Assembly: GCF_014642915.1 (NCBI RefSeq)
Contig: NZ_BMJE01000001.1
Coordinates: forward strand, 248,001-312,000
Reading direction: 5' to 3'
Length of the DNA stretch: 64,000 nt
Origin: Flavobacterium suaedae
GTDB taxonomy: Bacteria > Bacteroidota > Bacteroidia > Flavobacteriales > Flavobacteriaceae
Every line of letters begins with the position of its first letter. Within the stretch, counting starts at the first letter, position 1. Made by a program: the position numbers and the translations under genes. A model generated the notes under the pieces. It searched no databases. It had not been told where the DNA came from and saw only the letters and a program-made list of their open reading frames with translations. This document shows positions 17,233-26,396 of the stretch, piece by piece.

Positions 17233-18849
17233 TTAAGACTTTTCAATACCTCTAAGTATTTCGGGTAAGTATATTATGATTTCAGTTCCGTTATTTTCCT
17301 CGCTTAAGGCTGTTATATAGCCATTATGGTTTCTTGCAATTTTTCGGCATAAAGCTAATCCTATACCAGTTCCTCCTTTCTCGGAACCTAACCTTTCAAA
17401 CATTTCAAATATTTTATTTTTATAGATAGGGTCAAAACCAATACCGTCATCTTTAATTGTAAACTTTATGTATTTATCACCGGTTCTTAAAAAATCGTTA
17501 TTGCTAACCTCCTCTTCACTCGCATGAGTATGTTTTATTTCAATATGAGGAGTCCCTTTACTAAATTTAAGTGAGTTGCTAAGTATGTTATGAAATAGCT
17601 GATAAATTTGTACAGGTATAGCTTTTATTTTGGGTAATTTATTAAAATTAATTTGTGCCTCTTTATCGCTTATTATTAATTCTAAATCAGATATGACATC
17701 GGTTACTATCGTATTAATATCAGTTTCTGAAATTAACTCATTGTTATTAGTATTAGTATATTGTAAAATGTCTTTAATAAGTTTAGACATCCTTTGGGTG
17801 GCAGCACTTATTTTATCAGCATACAATAAAGCATCTTCTTTTTCATTAATTTTGTCTTTTAGCATTTTGCTAAAAAACTCAATTTTTCTTAAAGGCTCTT
17901 GCAGGTCATGTGAAGCTACATAAGCATATTGCTCTAACTCTTTATTTTTGGCTTCAAGCTTTTTGTTATATTCTTTTATCCTGTCATCAGATAGTTTTCT
18001 TTCAGTTAAGTCGCGGGTAACTTTTGTATAACCGATTACTTTACCCTTATCATCATGTATGGCTGTAATTACAATACTACCCCAAAACTTGCTATCATCT
18101 TTTCGTCGTCTCCAACCTTCATGAGAAGCCCTGCCTTCAGTACGTGCTATTTCTAATAGCCTGTCAGGCATTTTATTTTCTCTGTCTTTTTTAAAGTAGA
18201 AGTTTTTAAAGCTCTTACCTATTATTTCGTAATTTTTATAACCTTTTATTTTTTCGGCACCTTTATTCCAACTTACAATATTTCCATCTATATCAAGCAT
18301 TATAATAGCATAATCCTCAATTTCTTCAATCATTTGCTGGTATTGCAGTTCCATTCTTTTTTTATCCAGTTGTTGCTTTTCTTCAGCTTCACCTGCTTTT
18401 TGTTTAAGAATGTATCGCTCACTAATATCAATATGAGTATTTAATGCCCCTACCAGTTTACCTGAAGTATTGAATATAGGTTTAGGGGTAGATAGTATGT
18501 AAAATTTTTGTCCGTCTTTATTTTCAAGTATTACTTCCCCTGAATGTGGCTTTGCATGTTTGAGTGTTAATGCCATTGGAGCAGCATCTGTGGGTAGTGG
18601 TTTGCCCTCCATAGAATAGAGTTTCCAGCCTGTATGATAAAAATCTTTACCAAGTTCAGGTTTAAAACCCCAGTAAGTTACGGCTGCTTTATTATAAAAA
18701 GTAAGTCTTCCGTATTCATCACATGTATAAAACACTATTGGTAAAAATTCAATAAGTCTGGAAAAGTATTCTTCTTTAAGAATTGATATGCGTTCCTTTT
18801 CCGAAAGTGAATTATCACCATTCATAGCTGTTCCTTTATAACTATCCAT
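17233..18849 (-). CDS. Cytoplasmic PAS-PAS sensor histidine kinase
   Basis: The 538-residue protein has no membrane segment. Two PAS domains (about 31-145 and 172-288; the second with SWNKGAEKIKGY and VTRDLTERK) are followed by a coiled linker, a HisKA domain with phospho-acceptor His in YVASHDLQEPLRKIEF (around 315), and HATPase_c (about 415-533) with N-box LFHNILSNSLKFS, G1 DDGIGFD and G2 GGTGIGLAL. It should autophosphorylate in response to a cytoplasmic cue. No response regulator is nearby, so it is an orphan kinase. The kinase core resembles bacteriophytochrome-like HWE/HK relatives that use LQEPLRKI. Confidence 0.92.
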   Translation of the reverse strand: MDSYKGTAMNGDNSLSEKERISILKEEYFSRLIEFLPIVFYTCDEYGRLTFYNKAAVTYWGFKPELGKDFYHTGWKLYSMEGKPLPTDAAPMALTLKHAKPHSGEVILENKDGQKFYILSTPKPIFNTSGKLVGALNTHIDISERYILKQKAGEAEEKQQLDKKRMELQYQQMIEEIEDYAIIMLDIDGNIVSWNKGAEKIKGYKNYEIIGKSFKNFYFKKDRENKMPDRLLEIARTEGRASHEGWRRRKDDSKFWGSIVITAIHDDKGKVIGYTKVTRDLTERKLSDDRIKEYNKKLEAKNKELEQYAYVASHDLQEPLRKIEFFSKMLKDKINEKEDALLYADKISAATQRMSKLIKDILQYTNTNNNELISETDINTIVTDVISDLELIISDKEAQINFNKLPKIKAIPVQIYQLFHNILSNSLKFSKGTPHIEIKHTHASEEEVSNNDFLRTGDKYIKFTIKDDGIGFDPIYKNKIFEMFERLGSEKGGTGIGLALCRKIARNHNGYITALSEENNGTEIIIYLPEILRGIEKS

Positions 18850-19130
18850 CCAATTATAGTTTAATTAATCTCCCCCTAACAATACCAAATTTAATCAAGA
18901 ATATTGAATTTTTTAAATTAACTTTAGAATATTACACCTAAACATGAAACTTAAACTAAAAAACACATCAAATTAACTTTTGTTTAATATATTTTTGTAA
19001 CTTAGTAAGTAATTGATTTAAAGGATAATCCATTTTTAATTTTTAATGATGAAATATACTATTTATTGATGTAAGGGTGTAAAGCCGCTGTTGATATCTT
19101 TTTTAAGTAACACTAAATTTTACAAGGGCT
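18850..19130. other. AT-rich intergenic region between divergent genes
   Basis: These 281 bases hold the upstream regions of the kinase (minus) and the small membrane protein (plus). A TATTTTTG (18990-18997) on the plus strand resembles a -7 element, but no -33 box is suitably spaced. I see no RNA gene or repeat. Confidence 0.5.
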
Positions 19131-19328
19131 ATGAAGATTTTTAGATTTCTATTATCGTTATTTACTATTATTCTTACAGGTATAAGTATGGTGTTATTCT
19201 TTCCTGACCTCAGTACTTTTGAAGGTGTAATAAGCTTTGCTTTATTGGTTGTTTTGTTACTAATATGTACTATAGGTTGTATACTAAACTTTTCTTCCAC
19301 ATCAAAAAGTATTAGTAGGCAGAGTTAG
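19131..19328 (+). CDS. Small two-TM membrane protein, function unknown
   Basis: The 65-residue protein has hydrophobic helices at about 5-24 and 33-54, with a polar SSTSKSISRQS tail. The hydrophobic pattern and clean ATG support a real gene, but I recognise no family. It is followed by a bidirectional terminator. Confidence 0.5.
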   Translation: MKIFRFLLSLFTIILTGISMVLFFPDLSTFEGVISFALLVVLLLICTIGCILNFSSTSKSISRQS

Positions 19329-19385
19329 TTTACAATAAATAAATATTTAAAAACAAGTTTATTATTTATAAAGTAATAAAAATAA

Positions 19386-19412
19386 AAAGGGCTGTATAAA
19401 ACAGCCCTTTTA
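19386..19412. terminator. Bidirectional terminator between the small membrane protein and OmpA-like genes
   Basis: The stem AAAGGGCTGT/ACAGCCCTTT closes on a five-base ATAAA loop, with A and T runs on either side, lying between convergent genes. Confidence 0.85.
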
Positions 19413-19428
19413 TTAATAAAGTAAATAA

Positions 19429-20274
19429 TTATTTACTCTGATTCTTCATTTCTTTTTCAATCATTTCGTAGAACTGACCGATTTTAGGAAGAATTATAAT
19501 TCTTGTTCTTCTGTTTCTTGCTCTTCCTTCAGCCGTAGTATTAGCTTCAAGAGGTACATATTCCCCACGTCCGGCAGCAATAAGTCTTTCCGGGGCAATA
19601 TTATAGTCTTCTTGCAGTACTCTAACAACAGATGTTGCACGTTTAACACTTAAATCCCAGTTATCCTGAAGTACCGGGTTTTTAATAGGCACATTATCAG
19701 TATGACCTTCTACCATACATTCAAAATCTGCTTTGTCTTTTACAATAGCAGCTACTTTACCAAGCACAACTTTAGCCTTATCAGTCACCTCATATCTACC
19801 ACTCTTAAATAAAAGCTTATCAGCTATTGATATATATACCACGCCTTTCTCTACATTAACTTCAATATCCGGATCATCTACACCAACAGCTCTTTTAATA
19901 CTTGTTACTAAAGCAAGTGTTACGGAGTCTTTACGCGTAAGCGCATCTTGTAATCTTGATATTTTTAAATCCTTTTCTTTAAGTGATTCTAAAGATTTTT
20001 CAATTGTTTCCGCGCCTTTTGTAGAAAGCGTAGCAAAATTATCTTTTGATTTGATAAGCTCAGAGTTACTCTCTTTTAAATCATCAATACGGGCAGTCAT
20101 TACTTTCTTTTCTGCCAAGCAAGAGTTTAGTTTAACTGTTGCAGTGTTTAACTGATCTTGAATTTCTTTATTTTTAGCCTCAAGTTCTGCTATTTTTTTC
20201 TTAGAACCGCACGACGTAAGTGTAAGCGCAGCCACTGTTAATGCTAGAATAGTACGTTTCATAAATTTAAACAT
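19429..20274 (-). CDS. OmpA-family peptidoglycan-binding lipoprotein
   Basis: The 281-residue protein has a lipoprotein signal ending in the lipobox LTSC (Cys22), then a long coiled coil (about 28-130, with LEAKNKEIQDQLNTA and LKEKDLKISRLQDAL), then an OmpA/MotB C-terminal domain (about 150-265). The latter includes LLFKSGRYEVTDKAK and VEGHTDNVPI and the peptidoglycan-contacting NRRTRIIILP. It likely links the outer membrane to the cell wall. Met5 (20262) is an alternative start. A TAATTTTG -7-like element lies on the minus strand at 20293-20286. Confidence 0.92.
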   Translation of the reverse strand: MFKFMKRTILALTVAALTLTSCGSKKKIAELEAKNKEIQDQLNTATVKLNSCLAEKKVMTARIDDLKESNSELIKSKDNFATLSTKGAETIEKSLESLKEKDLKISRLQDALTRKDSVTLALVTSIKRAVGVDDPDIEVNVEKGVVYISIADKLLFKSGRYEVTDKAKVVLGKVAAIVKDKADFECMVEGHTDNVPIKNPVLQDNWDLSVKRATSVVRVLQEDYNIAPERLIAAGRGEYVPLEANTTAEGRARNRRTRIIILPKIGQFYEMIEKEMKNQSK

Positions 20275-20325
20275 TTTTGTTTTTACAAAATTAATTATTA
20301 ATAGGAAAAGGATTAACTACAAGTG

Positions 20326-21333
20326 CTATAAACTATTGTTAAAGTTGTCAACAAACTTTTTCTTATTTAACATATAGTAACGCCAAATAATGCTGTTTGT
20401 TTTATAGTAGCATTTGTTTTGCTTTTTATACCTCTTTTTAAGGAAATAAGGTAGTTTTAAGTAAAAATAATAGTGAGCTTTAAGTAACGCCCATAAATGT
20501 AAAACCTGCCCTTTTAGTAAATAATGCATTCCGGCAGCCCCATCCATAGCCAGTCTTACAAAAAGTACAGGGAAAAGCTTATTTGCAGGAAGATTTTTAA
20601 GCATCATCCAAAGTGAATTCCTGAAATTTAAAAACGTTTTGCGTGGATTATTAGTTTGTAGTGTTGCCCCGCCAACATGGTATATTATAGATTGTGAGCA
20701 AAATTTAGCTGTATATCCTTTATTAAAAGCGCGCCAGCACAAATCTATTTCTTCCTGATGGGCAAAAAAATCTTCATCAAAACCATTTAGCTCCCAAAAC
20801 ACATCCCTACGTACAAATAAACAAGCGCCCGAAGCCCAGAAAATTTCAGCATTGTCATTATACTGACCATTATCTTCCTCAATAGTATTTAAAATACGTC
20901 CCCTGCAAAAAGGAATTCCGTATTTATCAATATAACCACCGGCAGCACCGGCGTATTCAAAATGGTTTTTATTATAATAGTCCAGTATTTTAGGTTGTAT
21001 AAAAGTAGTATTTGGTTCGCTGTCAAATAGTTGCAAAACGGGAGTCAACCAGTTTTCTGTAACTTCAACATCAGAGTTTAATAATACGTATATGTCTTCT
21101 TTAACTTCTTTTAAAGCTGCATTATATCCCCCCGCATAACCATAATTTTGTTTATTCTCGATTATTTTAATATCCGGGTAATTGGCTTTTAAAAAAGAAA
21201 CAGAATCATCGGTAGAAGCATTATCGGCAACATATATAGCAGCTTCAGGAGAGTATTTTACAACATAAGGTAAAAAGTCTTGTAATAGATTTTTGCCATT
21301 CCAGTTTAATATAACTACAGCTATACGTTTCAT
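20326..21333 (-). CDS. Family 2 glycosyltransferase
   Basis: The 335-residue GT-A protein has the N-terminal VVILNWNGKNLLQDFLP, nucleotide-binding VADNASTDDSV (around 35-45), the DxD-like LLNSDVEVTENW (around 84) and the acceptor-side GFDEDFFAHQEEIDLCWRA-type motif (around 198-216; core EEIDLCWR), close to rhamnosyltransferase-like GT2 enzymes. It probably builds cell-surface glycans. Its ATG overlaps the stop of the upstream HsdR_N-domain gene by four bases, indicating coupled translation. Confidence 0.92.
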   Translation of the reverse strand: MKRIAVVILNWNGKNLLQDFLPYVVKYSPEAAIYVADNASTDDSVSFLKANYPDIKIIENKQNYGYAGGYNAALKEVKEDIYVLLNSDVEVTENWLTPVLQLFDSEPNTTFIQPKILDYYNKNHFEYAGAAGGYIDKYGIPFCRGRILNTIEEDNGQYNDNAEIFWASGACLFVRRDVFWELNGFDEDFFAHQEEIDLCWRAFNKGYTAKFCSQSIIYHVGGATLQTNNPRKTFLNFRNSLWMMLKNLPANKLFPVLFVRLAMDGAAGMHYLLKGQVLHLWALLKAHYYFYLKLPYFLKKRYKKQNKCYYKTNSIIWRYYMLNKKKFVDNFNNSL

Positions 21334-21782
21334 TTATCGCTTTTAAATTCAGGGAGTTCTCTAAGGAAAACATATTTCTCCTCGTTATAGTCCATCCGGC
21401 AAAAGTAATGATTTAATCCGTTTGTAACCATCATATATCGGGCTTTTGCTGTCATATTATAACGTGCTATTTGGTCAAAAGTATCTTGTGTTATTTTTAC
21501 ACTAGGTGCTTTGCATTCTACTAACAAGAATACCGAGCCATCAGGTTCAAAAACTACAGCATCATAACGCTTAGTAAGTCCGTTTATTTTCAGTACCTTT
21601 TCAACGTTCGTGTAATTTTTAGGATAGTTATTATCCTGTAACAAAAACTGAATAACATGTTGGCGTACCCATTCTTCGGGAGTAAGAAGAATAAATTTTT
21701 TACGTATTTCGTCAAAAATAGCCACTCTATTTTCACTATTTTTGAACCGAAAGTTATATTCGGGAAAATTAAGCTTTTGCAT
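21330..21782 (-). CDS. Type I restriction enzyme R N-terminal (HSDR_N)-domain protein
   Basis: This 150-residue stand-alone domain has a PD-(D/E)xK-like core: DAVVFEPDGSVFLLVECKAP (around 75-94), in which an Asp precedes a strand carrying E-x-K. The helical lead TPEEWVRQHVIQFLL is typical of HSDR_N. No other restriction genes are nearby, so a housekeeping nuclease or nucleic-acid-binding role is more likely than restriction. I start it at ATG 21782 rather than the adjacent GTG. It is divergent from holA, an arrangement I recall as conserved in flavobacteria. Confidence 0.82.
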   Translation of the reverse strand: MQKLNFPEYNFRFKNSENRVAIFDEIRKKFILLTPEEWVRQHVIQFLLQDNNYPKNYTNVEKVLKINGLTKRYDAVVFEPDGSVFLLVECKAPSVKITQDTFDQIARYNMTAKARYMMVTNGLNHYFCRMDYNEEKYVFLRELPEFKSDK

Positions 21783-21847
21783 CACGCAAAGTTATATTTT
21801 TAGGCTTTACACTCAAATCAAATAGAAATTTTAAAGTACAATTATTA

Positions 21848-22846
21848 GTGGACGAAGTTTTAGCAATAGTTAACGATATAAAAGCAGGGAATATTAAACC
21901 TATTTATTTTTTAATGGGTGAGGAACCTTATTATATAGACAAACTTGCTGAATATATAGAAGATAATGTACTAACGGAAGAAGAGAAAGGTTTTAACCAA
22001 ATGGTTTTGTACGGAAAGGATGTGAGTGTTGAGGAAGTAGTTTCCAGCGCGCGCCGATACCCCATGATGGCAGACAGACAGGTAGTTATAGTAAAAGAAG
22101 CTCAGGAACTTGCCCGTACTATTGATAAGTTTGAAGCCTATGCTGAAAATCCACAACCTACTACAGTATTAGTGCTAGCTTACAAATACAAAACGCTTGA
22201 TAAGCGTAAAAAAGTTACCAAACTAATTAATAAAACCGGAGTAGTTTTTGAAAGCAAAAAACTGTATGAAAATCAGGTAGGGGACTGGATAAAACGAGTG
22301 CTTTCCGGTAAAGGATACACTATTGAACCTAAAGCCGCTGCAATGCTGGTTGAGTTTTTGGGGAATGATTTAAGCCGAATAAGTAATGAGTTAGACAAAC
22401 TCGCTATAATAATACCTAAGGGGAATGCTGTTACTCCACAAGATATAGAGGAAAATATAGGTATTAGTAAGGACTATAATATATTTGAGTTACGTAAAGC
22501 TATAGGACAACGAGATCAGCTAAAAGCATATAAAATAGCAGACTATTTTTCTCAGAATCCTAAAGATAACCCACTCGTTATGACTACGGGGCTTATATTT
22601 AGCTTTTTCTCACAGCTATTACAATATCACGGGCTTAAAGATAAAAGTATGGCAGCAAAAGTGCTTAAAGTAAATCCTTATTTCCTGAAAGACTATGATA
22701 TAGCATTACGAAACTACCCAATGAAAAAAGTAAGTGCTATAGTAGCTACCCTAAAAGATATAGACCTTAAAAGCAAAGGAGTAGGGGGAAACTCAATACC
22801 GCAAGGAGACCTTTTAAAAGAAATGTTAGTAAAGATTTTTAATTAA
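21848..22846 (+). CDS. holA: DNA polymerase III subunit delta
   Basis: HolA is the clamp-loader subunit that opens the sliding clamp. The 332-residue length fits, with the N-terminal domain start IKPIYFLMGEEPYYIDKLAEYI-type segment (residues 17-38), the middle segment VLVLAYKYKTLDKRKKVTK, the family region FLGNDLSRISNELDKLAI (around 172), and a helical collar domain from about 215. Translation probably begins at GTG 21848 (reading MDEVLAIV), which matches the start in relatives. Confidence 0.92.
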   Translation: MDEVLAIVNDIKAGNIKPIYFLMGEEPYYIDKLAEYIEDNVLTEEEKGFNQMVLYGKDVSVEEVVSSARRYPMMADRQVVIVKEAQELARTIDKFEAYAENPQPTTVLVLAYKYKTLDKRKKVTKLINKTGVVFESKKLYENQVGDWIKRVLSGKGYTIEPKAAAMLVEFLGNDLSRISNELDKLAIIIPKGNAVTPQDIEENIGISKDYNIFELRKAIGQRDQLKAYKIADYFSQNPKDNPLVMTTGLIFSFFSQLLQYHGLKDKSMAAKVLKVNPYFLKDYDIALRNYPMKKVSAIVATLKDIDLKSKGVGGNSIPQGDLLKEMLVKIFN

Positions 22847-22929
22847 GTCGCTAACTTTTTGAGATTTTGCCTATAATAGATTAATTTCACGATATTTGCA
22901 TTCTTAAAATATTTAGAGAAAGATATATT

Positions 22930-23109
22930 ATGGGGATGAATAAAAATACCATTTTTGGCTGGGCATCATTCATTATGTTCCTTATAGGTACAGCACTTGT
23001 TTTACTTGGTGTACTTAAGTATAAAGAATATGCTATAGGCTTTTCGGTGGTAGGTATAGGATTTTTTGCCATATCATGGGCATTTAATGCACTTAAAGGC
23101 AGAGTATAA
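22930..23109 (+). CDS. Small two-TM membrane protein (CAL67264-like family)
   Basis: An ATG at 22930 opens a 59-residue frame: MGMNKNTIFGWASFIMF..., with hydrophobic segments at about 9-28 and 35-52 and ending NALKGRV. From memory it matches a small family annotated in flavobacteria as CAL67264 family membrane protein. It sits between holA and ettA, where I recall relatives being found. Function is unknown. The short length makes it easy to miss. Confidence 0.8.
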   Translation: MGMNKNTIFGWASFIMFLIGTALVLLGVLKYKEYAIGFSVVGIGFFAISWAFNALKGRV

Positions 23110-23145
23110 CAATTTTTGATATCACACTTAAAATAAACAATATAC

Positions 23146-24840
23146 ATGTCAGACGATAAGAAGGTAATATTCTCCATGTCTAAGGTTAGTAAAGCCTATC
23201 AGGGGAGTAATAAACAAGTATTAAAGGATATTTATTTAAGTTTCTTTTACGGAGCTAAAATTGGTATTCTTGGTTTAAACGGTTCAGGTAAATCAACCTT
23301 GCTTAAAATTATAGCAGGGGTAGAAAAAAGTTACCAAGGGGATGTAGTATTTGCTCCGGGTTATACAGTAGGCTATCTGGAACAAGAGCCTAAACTGGAC
23401 GAAAGTAAAACCGTGATAGAAATTGTACGTGAGGGTGTAGCGGAAACAGTAGCGCTTCTTGACGAATTCAATAAAATAAACGACAGTTTTGCACTTCCTG
23501 AAGTATATGAGGATGCTGACAAGATGCAAAAACTAATGGATCGTCAGGCAGAACTTCAGGATAAAATAGATGCTTCGGGTGCTTGGGAACTTGATACTAA
23601 GCTCGAAATAGCTATGGATGCACTACGTACTCCGGAACCTGACACACCAATTAGTGTGCTTTCAGGAGGTGAAAAGAGACGTGTTGCATTATGTCGTTTA
23701 TTATTACAAGAGCCTGATGTATTATTACTGGATGAACCTACCAACCACTTAGATGCAGAAAGTGTACTTTGGTTAGAACAACACTTACAGCAATACAAAG
23801 GTACTGTAATAGCTGTAACGCACGACCGTTATTTCCTTGATAATGTAGCAGGCTGGATATTAGAACTTGACAGAGGAGAAGGTATTCCATGGAAAGGAAA
23901 TTACTCTTCTTGGCTAGACCAAAAGTCTAAACGTATGGAGCAGGAAGAAAAAACTGCTTCTAAGCGACGTAAAACATTAGAGCGAGAGCTTGACTGGGTC
24001 AGACAAGGGGCTAAAGGGCGTCAAACGAAACAGAAAGCTCGTTTACAAAACTATGACAGGTTATTAAATGAAGACCAAAAGCAGCTTGATGAAAAGCTGG
24101 AAATATACATACCTAATGGTCCGCGTTTGGGTACAAACGTAATTGATGCCAAAGGTGTGTCTAAAGCTTTTGGAGATAAATTATTGTATGATGATTTAAA
24201 CTTCACTTTACCACAAGCAGGTATAGTTGGTATTATTGGACCTAACGGTGCCGGTAAAACTACTATATTTAAAATGATAATGGGCGAACAAACCCCAGAT
24301 AAAGGTGAGTTTACAGTAGGCGAAACAGCAAAAATTGCTTATGTTGACCAGTCGCACAGTAATATAAATCCTGAAAAATCAATTTGGGAAAATTTCTGTG
24401 ATGGACAGGAACTAATTATGATGGGAGGAAGACAAGTAAACTCTCGCGCATACCTTAGCCGATTTAACTTTAGTGGTAGTGAGCAAAATAAAAAAGTAAG
24501 CACACTATCAGGAGGGGAGCGTAACCGCCTTCACTTGGCAATGACTTTAAAAGAAGAAGGTAATGTATTACTTTTAGATGAGCCAACTAACGATTTAGAT
24601 ATTAATACATTACGTGCCCTTGAAGAAGGTTTGGAAAACTTTGCAGGGTGTGCAGTAGTAATATCGCACGACAGGTGGTTCTTAGACAGAATATGTACTC
24701 ACATTCTTGCTTTTGAAGGAAACTCTGAAGTGTATTTCTTTGAAGGAAGTTTCTCTGATTACGAAGAGAATAAAAAGAAACGTCTTGGTGCTGATGTAAC
24801 GCCTAAACGTATTAAATATAAAAAGCTGATAAGAAACTAA
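23146..24840 (+). CDS. ettA: Energy-dependent translational throttle protein EttA (ABC-F)
   Basis: EttA binds the ribosomal E site and gates early elongation according to the ATP/ADP ratio. The 564-residue protein has two ABC cassettes: Walker A GLNGSGKST (around 45) and GPNGAGKTT (around 365), signatures LSGGEKRRVAL and LSGGERNRLHL, and Walker B LLLDEPTNHLD and LLLDEPTNDLD. The linker (about 245-320) is the ABC-F interaction motif with many Arg/Lys. The length and the arm insertion in cassette 1 fit EttA rather than Uup. It has no membrane domain. Confidence 0.95.
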   Translation: MSDDKKVIFSMSKVSKAYQGSNKQVLKDIYLSFFYGAKIGILGLNGSGKSTLLKIIAGVEKSYQGDVVFAPGYTVGYLEQEPKLDESKTVIEIVREGVAETVALLDEFNKINDSFALPEVYEDADKMQKLMDRQAELQDKIDASGAWELDTKLEIAMDALRTPEPDTPISVLSGGEKRRVALCRLLLQEPDVLLLDEPTNHLDAESVLWLEQHLQQYKGTVIAVTHDRYFLDNVAGWILELDRGEGIPWKGNYSSWLDQKSKRMEQEEKTASKRRKTLERELDWVRQGAKGRQTKQKARLQNYDRLLNEDQKQLDEKLEIYIPNGPRLGTNVIDAKGVSKAFGDKLLYDDLNFTLPQAGIVGIIGPNGAGKTTIFKMIMGEQTPDKGEFTVGETAKIAYVDQSHSNINPEKSIWENFCDGQELIMMGGRQVNSRAYLSRFNFSGSEQNKKVSTLSGGERNRLHLAMTLKEEGNVLLLDEPTNDLDINTLRALEEGLENFAGCAVVISHDRWFLDRICTHILAFEGNSEVYFFEGSFSDYEENKKKRLGADVTPKRIKYKKLIRN

Positions 24841-24869
24841 TTTACAGTATTTCTTAAATTAAGAGCAAT

Positions 24870-24906
24870 AAAAAAATCCCGATTAAATTTAATCGGGATT
24901 TTTTTA
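24870..24906. terminator. ettA terminator (bidirectional)
   Basis: AAAATCCCGATTAA pairs with TTAATCGGGATTTT around 24872-24903, ending in a T-run, about 30 bases after ettA and ahead of the convergent beta-barrel gene. Confidence 0.88.
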
Positions 24907-24941
24907 TACTATTTTTTAGCTGTTGTGGCTGCTGTTCTTGA

Positions 24942-25439
24942 TTAAAATCTGTATCTGATGGCGAGTGCGATATCCGGTCCGAAATCATCGTCTCTATAGT
25001 CATCTCCGAAATAAATCTCAGGACGGAAATCAAGTGCTAATTGTAGTGGTATATCAAAATTATATTCAATACCTATGTCACCTGCTATAAATAAAAAAGT
25101 TCCACTATCATCACCTTCAGCAGGTTCAGGTAAATTGTCATCATCAAATTCCCAAGAACCTAAACCACCACCGGCACCTACGTACCAGTTAAAGCCTCCT
25201 TCAATGTTCCATATCCATTGGTACAGAGCGGTTAGTTTAATAGCATCGTACTTTTTAGAGTCACGCCATCCCAAGTCAAGTTCTAGTCTGTTACTTTCAC
25301 TAAAATAACGTTGGTATGAGACTTCGGCTCCAAAACCGTCATTATCTCCTAAACGTAAACCAATCGCATTAGCTTCCTGTGCTTTTGCGCTAAATCCGAC
25401 TCCTATAAGCGCTACAGCAATCAAAAATAATCTCTTCAT
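24942..25439 (-). CDS. Small outer-membrane beta-barrel protein
   Basis: The 165-residue protein has a signal peptide (residues 1-20, cleavage after AKA) and alternating amphipathic strands such as FGAEVSYQRYF, RLELDLGWRDS, LTALYQWIWNIEG and GIEYNFDIPLQLALDFRPEIYF. It ends in the outer-membrane C-terminal motif IALAIRYRF with a terminal Phe. That indicates an eight-stranded porin-fold or OmpW-like barrel. Function is unknown. It lies downstream of a lipoprotein gene on the same strand, separated by about 97 bases. Confidence 0.85.
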   Translation of the reverse strand: MKRLFLIAVALIGVGFSAKAQEANAIGLRLGDNDGFGAEVSYQRYFSESNRLELDLGWRDSKKYDAIKLTALYQWIWNIEGGFNWYVGAGGGLGSWEFDDDNLPEPAEGDDSGTFLFIAGDIGIEYNFDIPLQLALDFRPEIYFGDDYRDDDFGPDIALAIRYRF

Positions 25440-25536
25440 AAATATTGTTTTGGTTAATAATTAAGTCAAAATTACATGACAGGTAGCCAAACAACAGAAA
25501 AGATGTTAATTTATTAACACATATAATTTTGTTAAA

Positions 25537-26337
25537 TTACTCTACACTATAGTTAACAAGTACCTCTTCTTGGTGTACAGCACTTGCTTCCGGTATAGGT
25601 AACTCTATAGGGTATTGTGATAAATCAGCCAGTTCATATTCAAAGTCAGTAACTACATGCACAACACCTATATTCTCAGCATAGTATTGTGTTGAGATTA
25701 CTACGTCCTGCGCAGGCATTATATTAACAGGAATAGGCATACCGTTAAGATTGAAATTTATAGTAACCGAAAGGTTTAATTTCATTTCAACAGCTTTTAC
25801 ATTATTATATGTAACTCCATTAACAGTATAAGATTCCATGGATTCCTTTGCTGTGCTGGTAAGGGTATAGTCAAAATCTAAATCGTAACCCTCATATGTT
25901 TCAGAGATCTGATCACTGATACTACCCAATATTTGATTATTATTTGCATTGTCATTAAAAATAGGAAGATCATTAACCGAAGCCGTAAAAGGTAGGTCGG
26001 CATAAAAATCAAAATTCGCTTCTCCTGTAAGTAGTAATTGGCTTCCTGATTTTCTAACGTTATTATTTCTTAATGCGTTTGAGAAGAACCCCCATGCAGG
26101 ATTTTCTGTTTGAAAAGTTTTGTAGGCTTCTCCGTTAATTTGTGTTTCACCATATATATATAATGAATCTCTTCCGGTACCGTTTTCAACAGCATCGCTC
26201 TCTACATCATATACCCAGTAATTAGAAGTTTCAAGTGGTAAAAAATCTCCTGTTGAAATTTGATTACCGGAATCATCGTCACTTGAACATGAAAAAAGAG
26301 CTACACTAAGTCCTAATAGTAAAATTTTGTTTTTCAT
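25537..26337 (-). CDS. Hypothetical lipoprotein
   Basis: The 266-residue protein has a lipobox ALFSC (Cys17) followed by SSDDDSG, the acidic +2 region that Bacteroidota use as a lipoprotein export signal to the cell surface. The rest is beta-rich and soluble (for example NYWVYDVES, SMESYTVNGVTYNNVKAVEM). I recognise no domain. Its role is unknown; surface exposure is inferred from the acidic region after the lipidated cysteine. Confidence 0.75.
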   Translation of the reverse strand: MKNKILLLGLSVALFSCSSDDDSGNQISTGDFLPLETSNYWVYDVESDAVENGTGRDSLYIYGETQINGEAYKTFQTENPAWGFFSNALRNNNVRKSGSQLLLTGEANFDFYADLPFTASVNDLPIFNDNANNNQILGSISDQISETYEGYDLDFDYTLTSTAKESMESYTVNGVTYNNVKAVEMKLNLSVTINFNLNGMPIPVNIMPAQDVVISTQYYAENIGVVHVVTDFEYELADLSQYPIELPIPEASAVHQEEVLVNYSVE

Positions 26338-26396
26338 AATGGTTTTGAATAGGTTAAGTTAGTTTTCTTGGCTAATATAACCAATTTAACTAATTT

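Noticed and set aside
21330..21782. Part of a type I restriction system
   Set aside because: Only the N-terminal HsdR domain is present; no helicase part, HsdM or HsdS in the region.
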